Positions 37,101-43,008 of a stretch of DNA of 64,000 bases are shown here, piece by piece. Each line of letters opens with the position of its first letter. Positions within the stretch are counted from its first letter, which is position 1. Made by a program: the position numbers and the translations under genes. This stretch comes from Pseudomonadota bacterium (GTDB taxonomy: Bacteria; Cyanobacteriota; Vampirovibrionia; Obscuribacterales; Obscuribacteraceae): NCBI GenBank assembly GCA_021325555.1, contig JAJPGY010000040.1:293767-357766 (forward strand), given 5' to 3'. The notes under the pieces were generated by a model. It saw nothing but the letters and a program-made list of their open reading frames with translations, did no database searches and was not told the origin of the DNA.

Positions 37101-38626
37101 CCGGTGCCGTATCCGCCCGATCTGACGGTCAGATTATTCAGCGTCGGAAGGTTGATCGTGCCTGAGCCTGCGGCGCTGCCGGCGTAAGCCACCAGCGTGA
37201 TGTTGCCGGCGTTGCCGGGTCCCCCCGATAGCCCCTGCGATGTAAACGTGGACAGCGGACTGGTTACGAAGTCAATCTTACCCCCGGTGCTGGAGCCGCC
37301 TGCGGCCAGGCTGCTGTTGGTCAACGTGAGGGTGGTACCATCCGAGGTGGCATTGGCACCGGCTACAATCAAGATGTTGCCGCCGTTAGAGGTGCTGGAG
37401 CTGGTGTTTATGGAAAGGGAGGAAGCGACAGTCGCCACATTGCCGCTGGCAACGATCGACAAATCCTGCCCGGAGAACACCATATTGCTGCTGATCGATA
37501 CGTTGCCGGAGGTATTGAAGAACGTGGGATCGCCGGACAGGTTCATGGTTCCCAACACGAGATTGTTGGTCGCCGTGGTAACGTGCGCCTGGCCCGCGGA
37601 GACATTGACCGTGCCGGTGACGTTGCCCGCATCAAGAGTGACGGTTCCGCTGCCGGAGTACAGATTGAGCTCCCGGGACAGGAGATCGCCACCAGCGACC
37701 GAGAGATTGGCGGCACCGGCAAACGACGCGTCGCGGAAGTTTATCGCCCCCTGAAGCGCCGAGAGCGTCCCCAGCTTATTGTCGATCTGCAGATCCTGCT
37801 GCAAGCCCGGCCCTACATTTATGTTGCTGAGGGTGGACGTGATAAGCCCGCTATTGAAAATATTGTTCGAGACGAGATTCACGTTGTTCACCGCCTGAAT
37901 CAACGGACCGGGACCGCTCATGCCTGCGGGCAGCGCATTGACAATCCTGCCGCCGGCGGACATGGTGAGCGACCCCGAGCTTATTATCTGGCCAGCATTA
38001 TAAATGTTCTGCACTGCATTCAATACCAGGTTGAGGTGCGGCAGCGGATTAGCCACATTGGCCAGCAGCGTGCTCGGCACCACCGAGGAGATCAATGCGC
38101 CCGGCTGGTTGAATATATTGGTGGCAGTTACCGTACCGCGGCTTACGCCGCCGGCGGAAGAAAACGCATAGAGCTTGCCCGCGTTTGTCAGGTTGCCGGA
38201 CAAAAAGAGGTTCGGGTTGCCGGCGAAGTTGTACAGCGCTGTGACACCGCCGGGCAGAACCAGGTTGGTCACGTTCTGCATGAGGCCGGAGCTCAAAAGC
38301 ACCCGCCCCCCGGTGGCCGCGCCGAGAGCGCCGATCTGGATCGATTGCGTTCCGGTTTTGAGAATCTGACTTACGGCAACGTACTCTGCCGGCGTCAGCA
38401 GCGTGTCGGGCCGCACTGTCAGGGCGGTCCCTCCCACGCGAATGGTCACCGGCGCCAGCGTCTGCGAGCTTACCGTCCTGGCCGTGGAAGACAGATCCAT
38501 ATTAACGGATGGCGGGGTGGCAGCCGGCTGCTGGCCGGGAGCAGGGGAAGCGGCGAGCAGGGGCGGGCAGGCAAGCAGTGCAGCCGCGCACAAGCAAAAT
38601 ATCCGACCTGCGCGCCCGACTTTCAT
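31121..38626 (-). CDS. Giant filamentous-haemagglutinin-like exported repeat protein
   Basis: About 2501 residues. ATG 38626 starts a good signal peptide (AGRIFCLCAAALLACPPLLAA); an earlier in-frame start would give a longer leader. The N-terminal ~400 residues (GGTALTVRPDTLLTPAEY..., LSGNLTNAGKLYAF) resemble TPS/FHA-type beta-helix starts. The middle is Gly/Ser/Thr/Asn-rich beta-repeats, including near-identical ~202-residue units (34172-35387). The C-terminal ~220 residues differ: a FecR-like segment (GRFDFTAGEALVFA, VGQEVVVAPDGE) and a closing helical stretch. FHA-like proteins are surface adhesins exported by a two-partner or autotransporter route; no TpsB/BamA-like gene is in the window. 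The C-terminal half-Cys content is very low, as expected. Confidence 0.82.
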   Translation of the reverse strand: MKVGRAGRIFCLCAAALLACPPLLAASPAPGQQPAATPPSVNMDLSSTARTVSSQTLAPVTIRVGGTALTVRPDTLLTPAEYVAVSQILKTGTQSIQIGALGAATGGRVLLSSGLMQNVTNLVLPGGVTALYNFAGNPNLFLSGNLTNAGKLYAFSSAGGVSRGTVTATNIFNQPGALISSVVPSTLLANVANPLPHLNLVLNAVQNIYNAGQIISSGSLTMSAGGRIVNALPAGMSGPGPLIQAVNNVNLVSNNIFNSGLITSTLSNINVGPGLQQDLQIDNKLGTLSALQGAINFRDASFAGAANLSVAGGDLLSRELNLYSGSGTVTLDAGNVTGTVNVSAGQAHVTTATNNLVLGTMNLSGDPTFFNTSGNVSISSNMVFSGQDLSIVASGNVATVASSLSINTSSSTSNGGNILIVAGANATSDGTTLTLTNSSLAAGGSSTGGKIDFVTSPLSTFTSQGLSGGPGNAGNITLVAYAGSAAGSGTINLPTLNNLTVRSGGYGTGNNGNVTLIAGASPGAGTNSLSLGNINSTGGNSGTGNITLSAATPVISGGAINVNISTGTATGGSFTSGSTQTASILANNLTAPGSIIAVAAGGNASFGSITNEGGRATGSNGGSVSVLVNQTTDTGVPFVVGGTTPCANCAAGGIVATAASGGTTGNGGTISIVNDGSGGIKVTNPGFLSVVVLTLNGQGGTINLNAAGGSVAGPLDLSGGTYSADAVGAAHGGAIILRGSTLTNSTGNGSWTFSAKGGNGAGGNGGQVSITTLGTSAGISTGSLAGQIGAIAVQSGTTGGNGGSVSLSAGQNLTVATSAITAGPTGTGGNGANFNFAAGTAGTGTLQINGTLSANGLGTGNGGSIGVLYRDATNPFIVGSSITSSGITGNLTADAPGSGNGGTITVSNEAAAPLAVSLAGTISANSGTGSQGTLTFSDPSNPVSVTGGGTLTGLVVASGSSVTISSGSGNLAAGAISSSNGDVSLSAGGGSLSINSSVTAAGGNVSLSTSPTGSLSLLAGAAVSGNSVSVTSGTLALNGIVTANAGNISLQSNAGTGSLSVALGAGGALSASASGASVLFNPTAAGAITETGGAIAAGAAVSLNGGAGAVSFNPNSLSGTLAAGGTSVSVSVSTGDLVAGTVTSSAGGVSLAAGNGNLSLTGNVSANGGSLSLASGSTSALSVSSGVTASGSSVSLAGGSVSVDGAVSGSALSVSADSLSVNGSLSGGSVAVTAGTLAVNGSLTASSGNLTLQSNAADGSLSVTVGAGGTLTASASGASVLFNPTAAGAITESGGALSAGSGVSLNGGTGAVSFSPNSMIGTLTANGSSVSASVSTGELVVGAVTAPVGNISLTSGGNLSLTDNVSANGGSLSLASGPASAISVAPGMTASGSSVSLAGGSANVDGTVSGNAVSISTNSLNVNGSVSAGSLAITSGTVSVAGSMTASGGSISLQSNAGDGSLSISLGSSGQLAATAAGANILFNPATAGSVTLSGGSVSAPGAVSFNAGAGTATANVNAMGGTVTATASAITISAASGALTVGNLTASNGSISVTAAGDASAPLTVAPGSSLSATEGNINIANSNTTTGAIVIGQGSTLVATTGGTALGRINVVIGSTPQSPVAGTTPSSVSVTLSNGGNVFWGANGISASAPANQVSVDGSSVVFDTGGLAAGAIQLGGSVTIQSHAINPNPPPPPPQVQLTSLDLTDPAVVGLLVSMQSQGLIGGTLQVSGGIAIGGNAVLTPSVLAPTLTAENLPAHVTLTLKDFQSSAPMNIALTAASTTPRVVINGTEQFSGTLAPSSAVVAISSTLTGTVFSLGASGQLFSDGSLSISGNGNMGIYGPISASSRVNIQTTANNGGVHLGGNVTATNSIAISTQGSGDMVWTAGTLAAQNVNLASQLGNIGTSSHAVHTAARMLAASTAGHGSAHLRQYGSVGLLDSSAGNVFKLKASGDITVAGTVTARKVFLKTTAGGNVYCQPGSLLAAPQVIVTTSGGSIGTAAAPVQTAAATLQVDSGGSAFINNSGSVALDRSSAAGSFSLSASGSLSARVIHTYGGSISLAAGSGSLCLTGSARLDAMEGNITLQDNDIAGGSISIGAGAYIHAYTASNPSLGNVAIVLGPVPATPVAGVTPPKVTVITAAGGRVYFGANGIQPGPAEDLLVALGRNVDFSTGSLPGDAIRLGSHVTVVADPPLPGTAGLASGTAAPAGAGWLAGGASRTDPGSLLKSRSEAPGGYGQAQPGYQAAPFILPLAPLNGGPGERLDQNRIWSDGAAAGSRDADLPADPQDFRPISCVFPAAASRQPVTAAGIASADGAIFRHAGSAIVIRRAAGRFDFTAGEALVFATRPIAVNLKSCDVAISGGSVVLVARERSLTRIRIIYDRSARSLTVRLPGGPTVTASVGQEVVVAPDGEAVRAALRSDRIGRRQVRIFALPDGSAVGRCEVSLTALIQDNMLLRLLSGSRDHTDRAITSRVLKMAACLMMSTQSHGLYSNRTSQP
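34172..35387 (-). repeat. Tandem ~202-residue repeats within the adhesin gene
   Basis: The LFNPxxAG motif recurs with DNA spacing 606 bp (35381 to 34775) and 603 bp (34775 to 34172) on the coding strand. Flanking blocks such as NVSANGGSLSLASG, VTASGSSVSLAGGS and ISLQSNA recur in register. The units are highly similar at DNA level, with further degenerate units on both sides, indicating recent intragenic duplication and scope for length variation by recombination. Confidence 0.9.
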
Positions 38627-39067
38627 GACAGAGCCACCATCCCACGAACTCCCCATGACAGGCAGGCGAGCAACCACGATCCGAAGGCCTGTGAAAGGCT
38701 CTCGAATCATCCTTCTCACCACACGACCGCCACAGGCCCGTCATCACCCACAAATGCCCGCAGGCCTTGTAGGGCGCACACCGAAAGAAAGAGCCTACAC
38801 CAGGGACGGTGGCAACTTTGCAGCGCTGCCGTCCCACAACCTGTCGACTCTTTCTTACTATGTAACCAGGCATTGCCGTTTGGCTTCCCCCTAGGTGGGT
38901 ATCTTTCATGAGACGCCGCACAGGAAGTGGCTCATAATTGTCCTGTGTCACGCGGTTGTATTCATACGATCGGGTGATTGCGGGGAAGGTCGGGGATGAT
39001 CTGGCAGCAGGAAAACATGCGGCGCAGATGGACAAGAAGACGCGCCACTCGGATGCGCAGATGCGCG
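38627..39067. other. Adhesin leader and upstream intergenic region
   Basis: About 440 bases without a convincing gene. On the minus strand, running into the adhesin gene, several stems are possible: GGGACGG/CCGTCCC with arms at 38829-38835 and 38803-38809, and TGTAGG/CCTACA just downstream. GC is lower near 38840-38960. The short plus- and minus-strand frames here lack start context or motifs. It may be a structured 5' leader; no known riboswitch consensus could be matched by eye. Confidence 0.4.
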
Positions 39068-39184
39068 TCACCGGGGCGAAGTCACCTGCTGGAACGACGC
39101 GTTGATCTGCCTGGCCACATAAGAATAAATTCCGGCAACGGTGAGGAGAGCCGCAATAACCAGAAGCAAGATAAATCTTTTCAC
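39068..39184 (-). CDS. Possible single-helix membrane micro-protein
   Basis: A 38-residue frame starting at GTG 39184: a short basic start (VKRF), one strongly hydrophobic helix (ILLLVIAALLTVAGIYSYVA) and a polar tail. The Lys/Arg-then-hydrophobic layout is typical of small inner-membrane proteins. It begins 31 nt after the stop of the repeat protein gene upstream. A GGGG stretch precedes the start; it is weak. The upstream extension of the frame to 39259 overlaps the neighbouring gene and looks non-coding. Existence is uncertain. Confidence 0.4.
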   Translation of the reverse strand: MKRFILLLVIAALLTVAGIYSYVARQINASFQQVTSPR

Positions 39185-39215
39185 CGGAAAAGCCCCGCTG
39201 GCTGAGAAGTGCCGG

Positions 39216-40793
39216 CTAGAACCCGATGCCCATGCCGAACGGCGACATGCCAAAACCACCCATCATCGGCATGCCCATCCCGTATCCCATGCCCATCCCG
39301 TATCCCATGCCCATGGGATTGTAGCCGTAACCACCGAAGGGCATCCCGTAACCCATTCCATAACCCATGCCGTATGGCATGCCATAACCCATGCCGTATC
39401 CGTACGGTGAGTACATCATGCCGGTCATCGCCCCGGCCGCCAGCGAGCCCACCGCTCCCAGCGCCTTGCCGATGCCGCTCAAGAGCGGGTGCCCTTTTTT
39501 GGCCGGCTCGGTGGCAGTGGTCGTGTTGCCGCTGGTTATCGAGGAGCCAGTCGAAGTGGAGCCATACGAGGTCGACCCGTAGGAGGTGGAGCCGCCCTGG
39601 TTGCCGTAATAGCCTGATGTCGCCTGACCGCCATAAGAGCCGGCGCCGCCGGTCGTGCCCTGCCCGCCGTAATAGCCGGAGCCGGAAGGGGCGCTGTATG
39701 TATACTCGTTGGACACCGGCGCCTGCGGCTGCGAGGCCTGCCGCTGCTGGACCGCGCCCTCGAGGCGGCTTACCCGCTCGGGCAACGGCAGGTTGCTCTG
39801 CGGGCTCTCGTTGGAAAAGACGCTCACCTCCAGGTTGTTGACGCGGTCCGTGATCGGCAGGCTTGGATAGGTGCGGCCAAAGACCTGATTCTCCATGCTC
39901 GATACCTGCGGCTCCAGTCCGGTGTCGCTCCCCGAGGGAGAGCCGCTGGCCGGGGACCCGCCGCCGTAAGCGGGCTCACCATAGCTCTGCCCGTAGGGCT
40001 GGCCGTAGGATTGACCGTACGGTTGCCCGGCCGGCGCTCCCGCGTTGTAGGTCGATTGCCCTGGCGGCGAGTATGCCTGTCCCGCCCCCTGCTCCTCGAC
40101 CCAACCGGACCGGTTGGCGGGCGGCGCCCCGGCCTGCCAGCCGGAGGCGGGCGGCTCCTCCTCGTTGTCCGCCTCTGAGCCCGAATTGACGGCCGTTGCC
40201 GGGTGGGCGAACTCCTGCAGCTTGGCGACCCTGACGCTCAGGTCATCGATGCCGGAGGGACGGCCAAAAGCCTTGGTTTCCAGGCGGTCCAGACGCTTGC
40301 GAATCGGCTGGTCGGCATAAGTTTTTCCCAGAAGCTGCTGCTCCAGCGCGGTCACCGAGGGATAATCGGTGCCGGCGGTTTCCGCGTCCTGGTCGGCGCC
40401 GGCCGCTGCCGGCGCCGTGCCGCCGCCTGCAGCCTGGGCGTCGCCGGCGGGCGCTTGCTGGCTCGGCGCGGCGCTCGCCGGCGGGGCGGCGGGTGACTGC
40501 TCGGCGGTGCTCGGCTGAGCCGGGATGGCCTGCTGCAACTCCTTCAGCCTTTGCTCGTTGGAACCTGTCCTGGCCTCGCCAAAGACCATCTTCTCCAGCC
40601 TCTCCAGGCGCGCGCTTATCGAGTCCGTCTGGTATTCGTGCTCGAAGAACCTGTCCTCCAGCTTGCCGAGCGTGTCCTGAATTGCGCCCCCGTCATCGGC
40701 CCGCCCCGGCCCGGCCTGGGTCGCCACGACGAGCAGCAAGGTTAGCAGGACCAGCCTTGCGCCCCCGGCAGTGATGAGCTTGAATGCGGCCAT
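39216..40793 (-). CDS. Exported protein with LExxxFG repeats and GYGM-rich C-terminus
   Basis: 525 residues. ATG 40793 follows AGGGGGTG and starts a signal peptide (LVLLTLLLVVATQAGPGRA). At least four degenerate units carry the pattern RLxxLExxxFGxxxxxxxxxxRLxxLE (LERLEKMVFGEA, LEQQLLGKTY, LETKAFGRPS, MENQVFGRTYPSL), separated by Pro/Ala/Gln and Gly/Tyr/Ser-rich low-complexity stretches. The last ~75 residues are a Met/Gly/Tyr/Pro-rich tail of GYGM-type repeats after a short hydrophobic segment. I associate such repeats with Melainabacteria-like genomes, but from memory only. Likely a cell-surface or envelope structural protein; function unknown. Confidence 0.75.
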   Translation of the reverse strand: MAAFKLITAGGARLVLLTLLLVVATQAGPGRADDGGAIQDTLGKLEDRFFEHEYQTDSISARLERLEKMVFGEARTGSNEQRLKELQQAIPAQPSTAEQSPAAPPASAAPSQQAPAGDAQAAGGGTAPAAAGADQDAETAGTDYPSVTALEQQLLGKTYADQPIRKRLDRLETKAFGRPSGIDDLSVRVAKLQEFAHPATAVNSGSEADNEEEPPASGWQAGAPPANRSGWVEEQGAGQAYSPPGQSTYNAGAPAGQPYGQSYGQPYGQSYGEPAYGGGSPASGSPSGSDTGLEPQVSSMENQVFGRTYPSLPITDRVNNLEVSVFSNESPQSNLPLPERVSRLEGAVQQRQASQPQAPVSNEYTYSAPSGSGYYGGQGTTGGAGSYGGQATSGYYGNQGGSTSYGSTSYGSTSTGSSITSGNTTTATEPAKKGHPLLSGIGKALGAVGSLAAGAMTGMMYSPYGYGMGYGMPYGMGYGMGYGMPFGGYGYNPMGMGYGMGMGYGMGMPMMGGFGMSPFGMGIGF

Positions 40794-40837
40794 GGCACCC
40801 CCTGCACGATCAATTACATGATAAGACATTCCCATGG

Positions 40838-41839
40838 TCACAGAGGCCTGCGGAAGGCAACGACCATATTCGACGTTTCGCCGGTGAGCAGTTTGATGGC
40901 CACGTCGATTCCGCAGAAGAAACATATCCGGAGGAAGTTGGCGAGCGTGTCGCGCTGAAAGTCAATTGCAGGGAAAAGCGTGTCGGCCAGCGGTCGCAGC
41001 TTCGGGTTCGCGCAGACAATCATCGAGTGGAAAGTCCAGAACCAGAAGATGGCGTTGGGATAGAAGTCAGTGTGCACGACCTCGAAACCGAGCGAATCAG
41101 CCAGTTTCCTCACCGATCGGGCATCGAAGTAAAACCAGTGCCTGGGGAAGTGATAGGCTCCCCAGTGGTGCCGGCGAAAGAGCTTTGCGTCCAGCGAGCC
41201 GATATTCGGCGTCTCGAACCAGAAGATTCCGCCCGGTCGCAGGATGCGGCGCACTTTCTCGGCAAACCCGCGCGGATCGGCGACGTGCTCGATGACGTGG
41301 CTGGCGGTCACCAGATCGAAGTACTCCTCCGGAAAGTATACATCCTCGAAACGCCCGGCGTGAGCCTTGTGTCCGGATTGCGCCGCCAGGGCTACCGCAT
41401 CCCGGTTGAAATCCACCCCGTGCGTCTCGACATTGACGCGCTCCGCTTCGCGAAAGAGGTTGAGCGTATGCCCGTCACCGCAACCGATATCAAGGACGGT
41501 CACCGGATCGTGTTCCGGGGCCAGGCTCAGGCTCTGGCGGATCTTGGCTCGAAACCCCTGATACCGTATGCGATGCAGAAGAGAAGCGGGGTTGGCCTCC
41601 TCCTTCAGCTTCTGCTGGCTGTACGAGTAGTAATTGGGCGGGTAAATTGTCGGCAGCTCGCAGACGTCGGGACGCGGGTTCAGATAGCACAGGCCGCAGT
41701 CCGGGCAGCGCACCACCGTGAACACCTCGGAGGTCGTGTTGTCGTACTCGTGCTCCCGGCCAGTGGTGACGAACTCTTGCCGCGTCGAGCCGCAGACGTT
41801 GCAGCTGTCCTGGGCAACCTTCTTTATCTGGGACTTCAT
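40838..41839 (-). CDS. Class I SAM-dependent methyltransferase with N-terminal zinc-ribbon (paralogue 3)
   Basis: 333 residues, homologous throughout to the two methyltransferases at 8454-9476 and 12110-13111. Ribbon cysteines are at 13/16 and 45/48; YLNPRPDVCELPTIYPPNYY follows; motif I is VLDIGCGDG, with ASHVIEHVADP, LRPGGIFWFETPN and the C-terminal TGETSNM signature. Start ATG 41839 is taken by alignment to MKSxIKK. It lies 72 nt downstream of the unfused desaturase on the same strand, repeating the desaturase-methyltransferase pairing seen at 8.4-13.1 kb. Confidence 0.9.
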   Translation of the reverse strand: MKSQIKKVAQDSCNVCGSTRQEFVTTGREHEYDNTTSEVFTVVRCPDCGLCYLNPRPDVCELPTIYPPNYYSYSQQKLKEEANPASLLHRIRYQGFRAKIRQSLSLAPEHDPVTVLDIGCGDGHTLNLFREAERVNVETHGVDFNRDAVALAAQSGHKAHAGRFEDVYFPEEYFDLVTASHVIEHVADPRGFAEKVRRILRPGGIFWFETPNIGSLDAKLFRRHHWGAYHFPRHWFYFDARSVRKLADSLGFEVVHTDFYPNAIFWFWTFHSMIVCANPKLRPLADTLFPAIDFQRDTLANFLRICFFCGIDVAIKLLTGETSNMVVAFRRPL

Positions 41840-41911
41840 CGCCAACACAAGGACTCCGCGACCAGGGCGAAACCGGCTCCCCTCATCTTGCCTCCCGGCC
41901 TAAGCGCCGCA

Positions 41912-42910
41912 TCAGCGGGACTCCTCCGCCGGCGAGAGCTGAGCCCGGCTTATCTGGCGCCAGTAATCGGCGATGAAGCGCGAATAGCTTTCGCGCAAGG
42001 CGTAGCGGCTCCGGCATCTCTCGTCCGCCTGCAAGAGCCTGTGCAACTCGGGCAGGCAATAGTGGGGAACCGAGGGATAGAGGTGATGCTCGCCGTGATA
42101 GTTGAAATCGAATGGCGCCAGGAACGCCCGCTCCAGGAGGTTCACCCGCAAAACCGTGCACAGCCGGTTCTCGGCCGGGCCGCCTTCGTCCGTCAGCAGC
42201 TTGGCGTGGTCCACGAAGCCTCTCAGGAAGCCGAGGAAGGTTCCAAGCGTAAATATCGGGCTCAGCCAGAGCGCGAAATAGAGCCACCACTGCCCGGAGG
42301 AGAGCCAGAGCAGGGCCCAGATGACACCTTGCACCGGGACCAGGTTCAAGATCTCCGGATGGCCGCGCCTGGTCACCACCACCGCCGTAGCCGCCGGCGT
42401 AGCCTTCTGGAACGGCCGCATCAAGCCGTTGACCACGATCGAGGTCCAGAGCTGCCCCCCGAACACCAGCCGGGCAAAATGCCCGACAAACTGCCTGGGC
42501 GTGCTCTTGTCGTCTTCGCGGTGGAAAAGGCGATCGGGGTCCTCGGGGGTATTGAGCAGCTTGTGGTGCGCCATGTGCACGGCGCGCGAGGAGCCGAAGA
42601 TCGAGCCCATCGGATAGGCGCAGAGCCAGGCGCCCAGGAGATCGTTAAACCGCTTGTCCGGCAGAAAGGCGGAATGCTGTGCCTCATGCCCGAGGGCAAG
42701 AAGCGCCCCCATCCTGGAGGTGACGGTCAGGAAGGCCAGCGCGAAGGTAAGCGGGTTGGGGAAGAGCACATAGACAGCTACCCCTAGAATCAAGACCCCC
42801 CAGGACCACACCAAAAGGTCCACCAGCGCGCGCGCAACCCTCGGCCTGGCTCGCCGGACGAAATCCAGGACGGCATCTGGCTGGGCACCTGTCTCGGCAC
42901 TGGAGGACAT
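41912..42910 (-). CDS. Membrane fatty-acid desaturase (unfused paralogue)
   Basis: 332 residues, aligning over its length with residues 1-310 of the fusion protein at 9552-12095. His boxes HEAQH (75-79), HMAHH (112-116) and HGEHH (272-276) bind the di-iron centre; four hydrophobic helices are visible. It ends about where the fusion's linker begins, with no radical SAM part. Such enzymes introduce double bonds (or hydroxyls) into acyl or ceramide-like chains. It precedes methyltransferase paralogue 3 and has a recognisable promoter and operator-like palindrome upstream (42962-43008). Confidence 0.9.
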   Translation of the reverse strand: MSSSAETGAQPDAVLDFVRRARPRVARALVDLLVWSWGVLILGVAVYVLFPNPLTFALAFLTVTSRMGALLALGHEAQHSAFLPDKRFNDLLGAWLCAYPMGSIFGSSRAVHMAHHKLLNTPEDPDRLFHREDDKSTPRQFVGHFARLVFGGQLWTSIVVNGLMRPFQKATPAATAVVVTRRGHPEILNLVPVQGVIWALLWLSSGQWWLYFALWLSPIFTLGTFLGFLRGFVDHAKLLTDEGGPAENRLCTVLRVNLLERAFLAPFDFNYHGEHHLYPSVPHYCLPELHRLLQADERCRSRYALRESYSRFIADYWRQISRAQLSPAEESR

Positions 42911-42961
42911 GGGTTACTTCAAGAAAAACTGCTCACGGCAGCTACGGGTGGCGATCATGAT

Positions 42962-42979
42962 GGTAGTAACGTTACGACC
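42962..42979. promoter_or_regulatory. Operator-like palindrome at the desaturase transcription start
   Basis: GGTAGTAACGTTACGACC is an 18-bp inverted repeat with one mismatched pair, centred on TAACGTTA. It lies immediately downstream of the -10 hexamer at 42981-42986, overlapping the expected transcription start, a usual place for a repressor site. The regulator is unknown. Confidence 0.45.
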
Positions 42980-42980
42980 A

Positions 42981-43008
42981 ATAGTAAGTGTAGCCCAAAA
43001 ATTGTCAA
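42981..43008 (-). promoter_or_regulatory. Sigma-70-like promoter of the desaturase-methyltransferase pair
   Basis: On the minus strand a perfect TTGACA (43008-43003) and TACTAT (42986-42981) are separated by 16 bp, placing transcription start near 42975, about 65 nt before the ATG at 42910. The -35 overlaps the end of the upstream membrane protein gene. Confidence 0.55.

Noticed and set aside
38640..38850. Cyclic-di-GMP (GEMM) riboswitch upstream of the adhesin
   Set aside because: Only scattered short resemblances such as GAAAG and GGGACG; the order and spacing of the consensus are not met.
40784..42787. 667-codon plus-strand frame across the second desaturase and methyltransferase
   Set aside because: Antisense shadow of two confidently identified enzymes.
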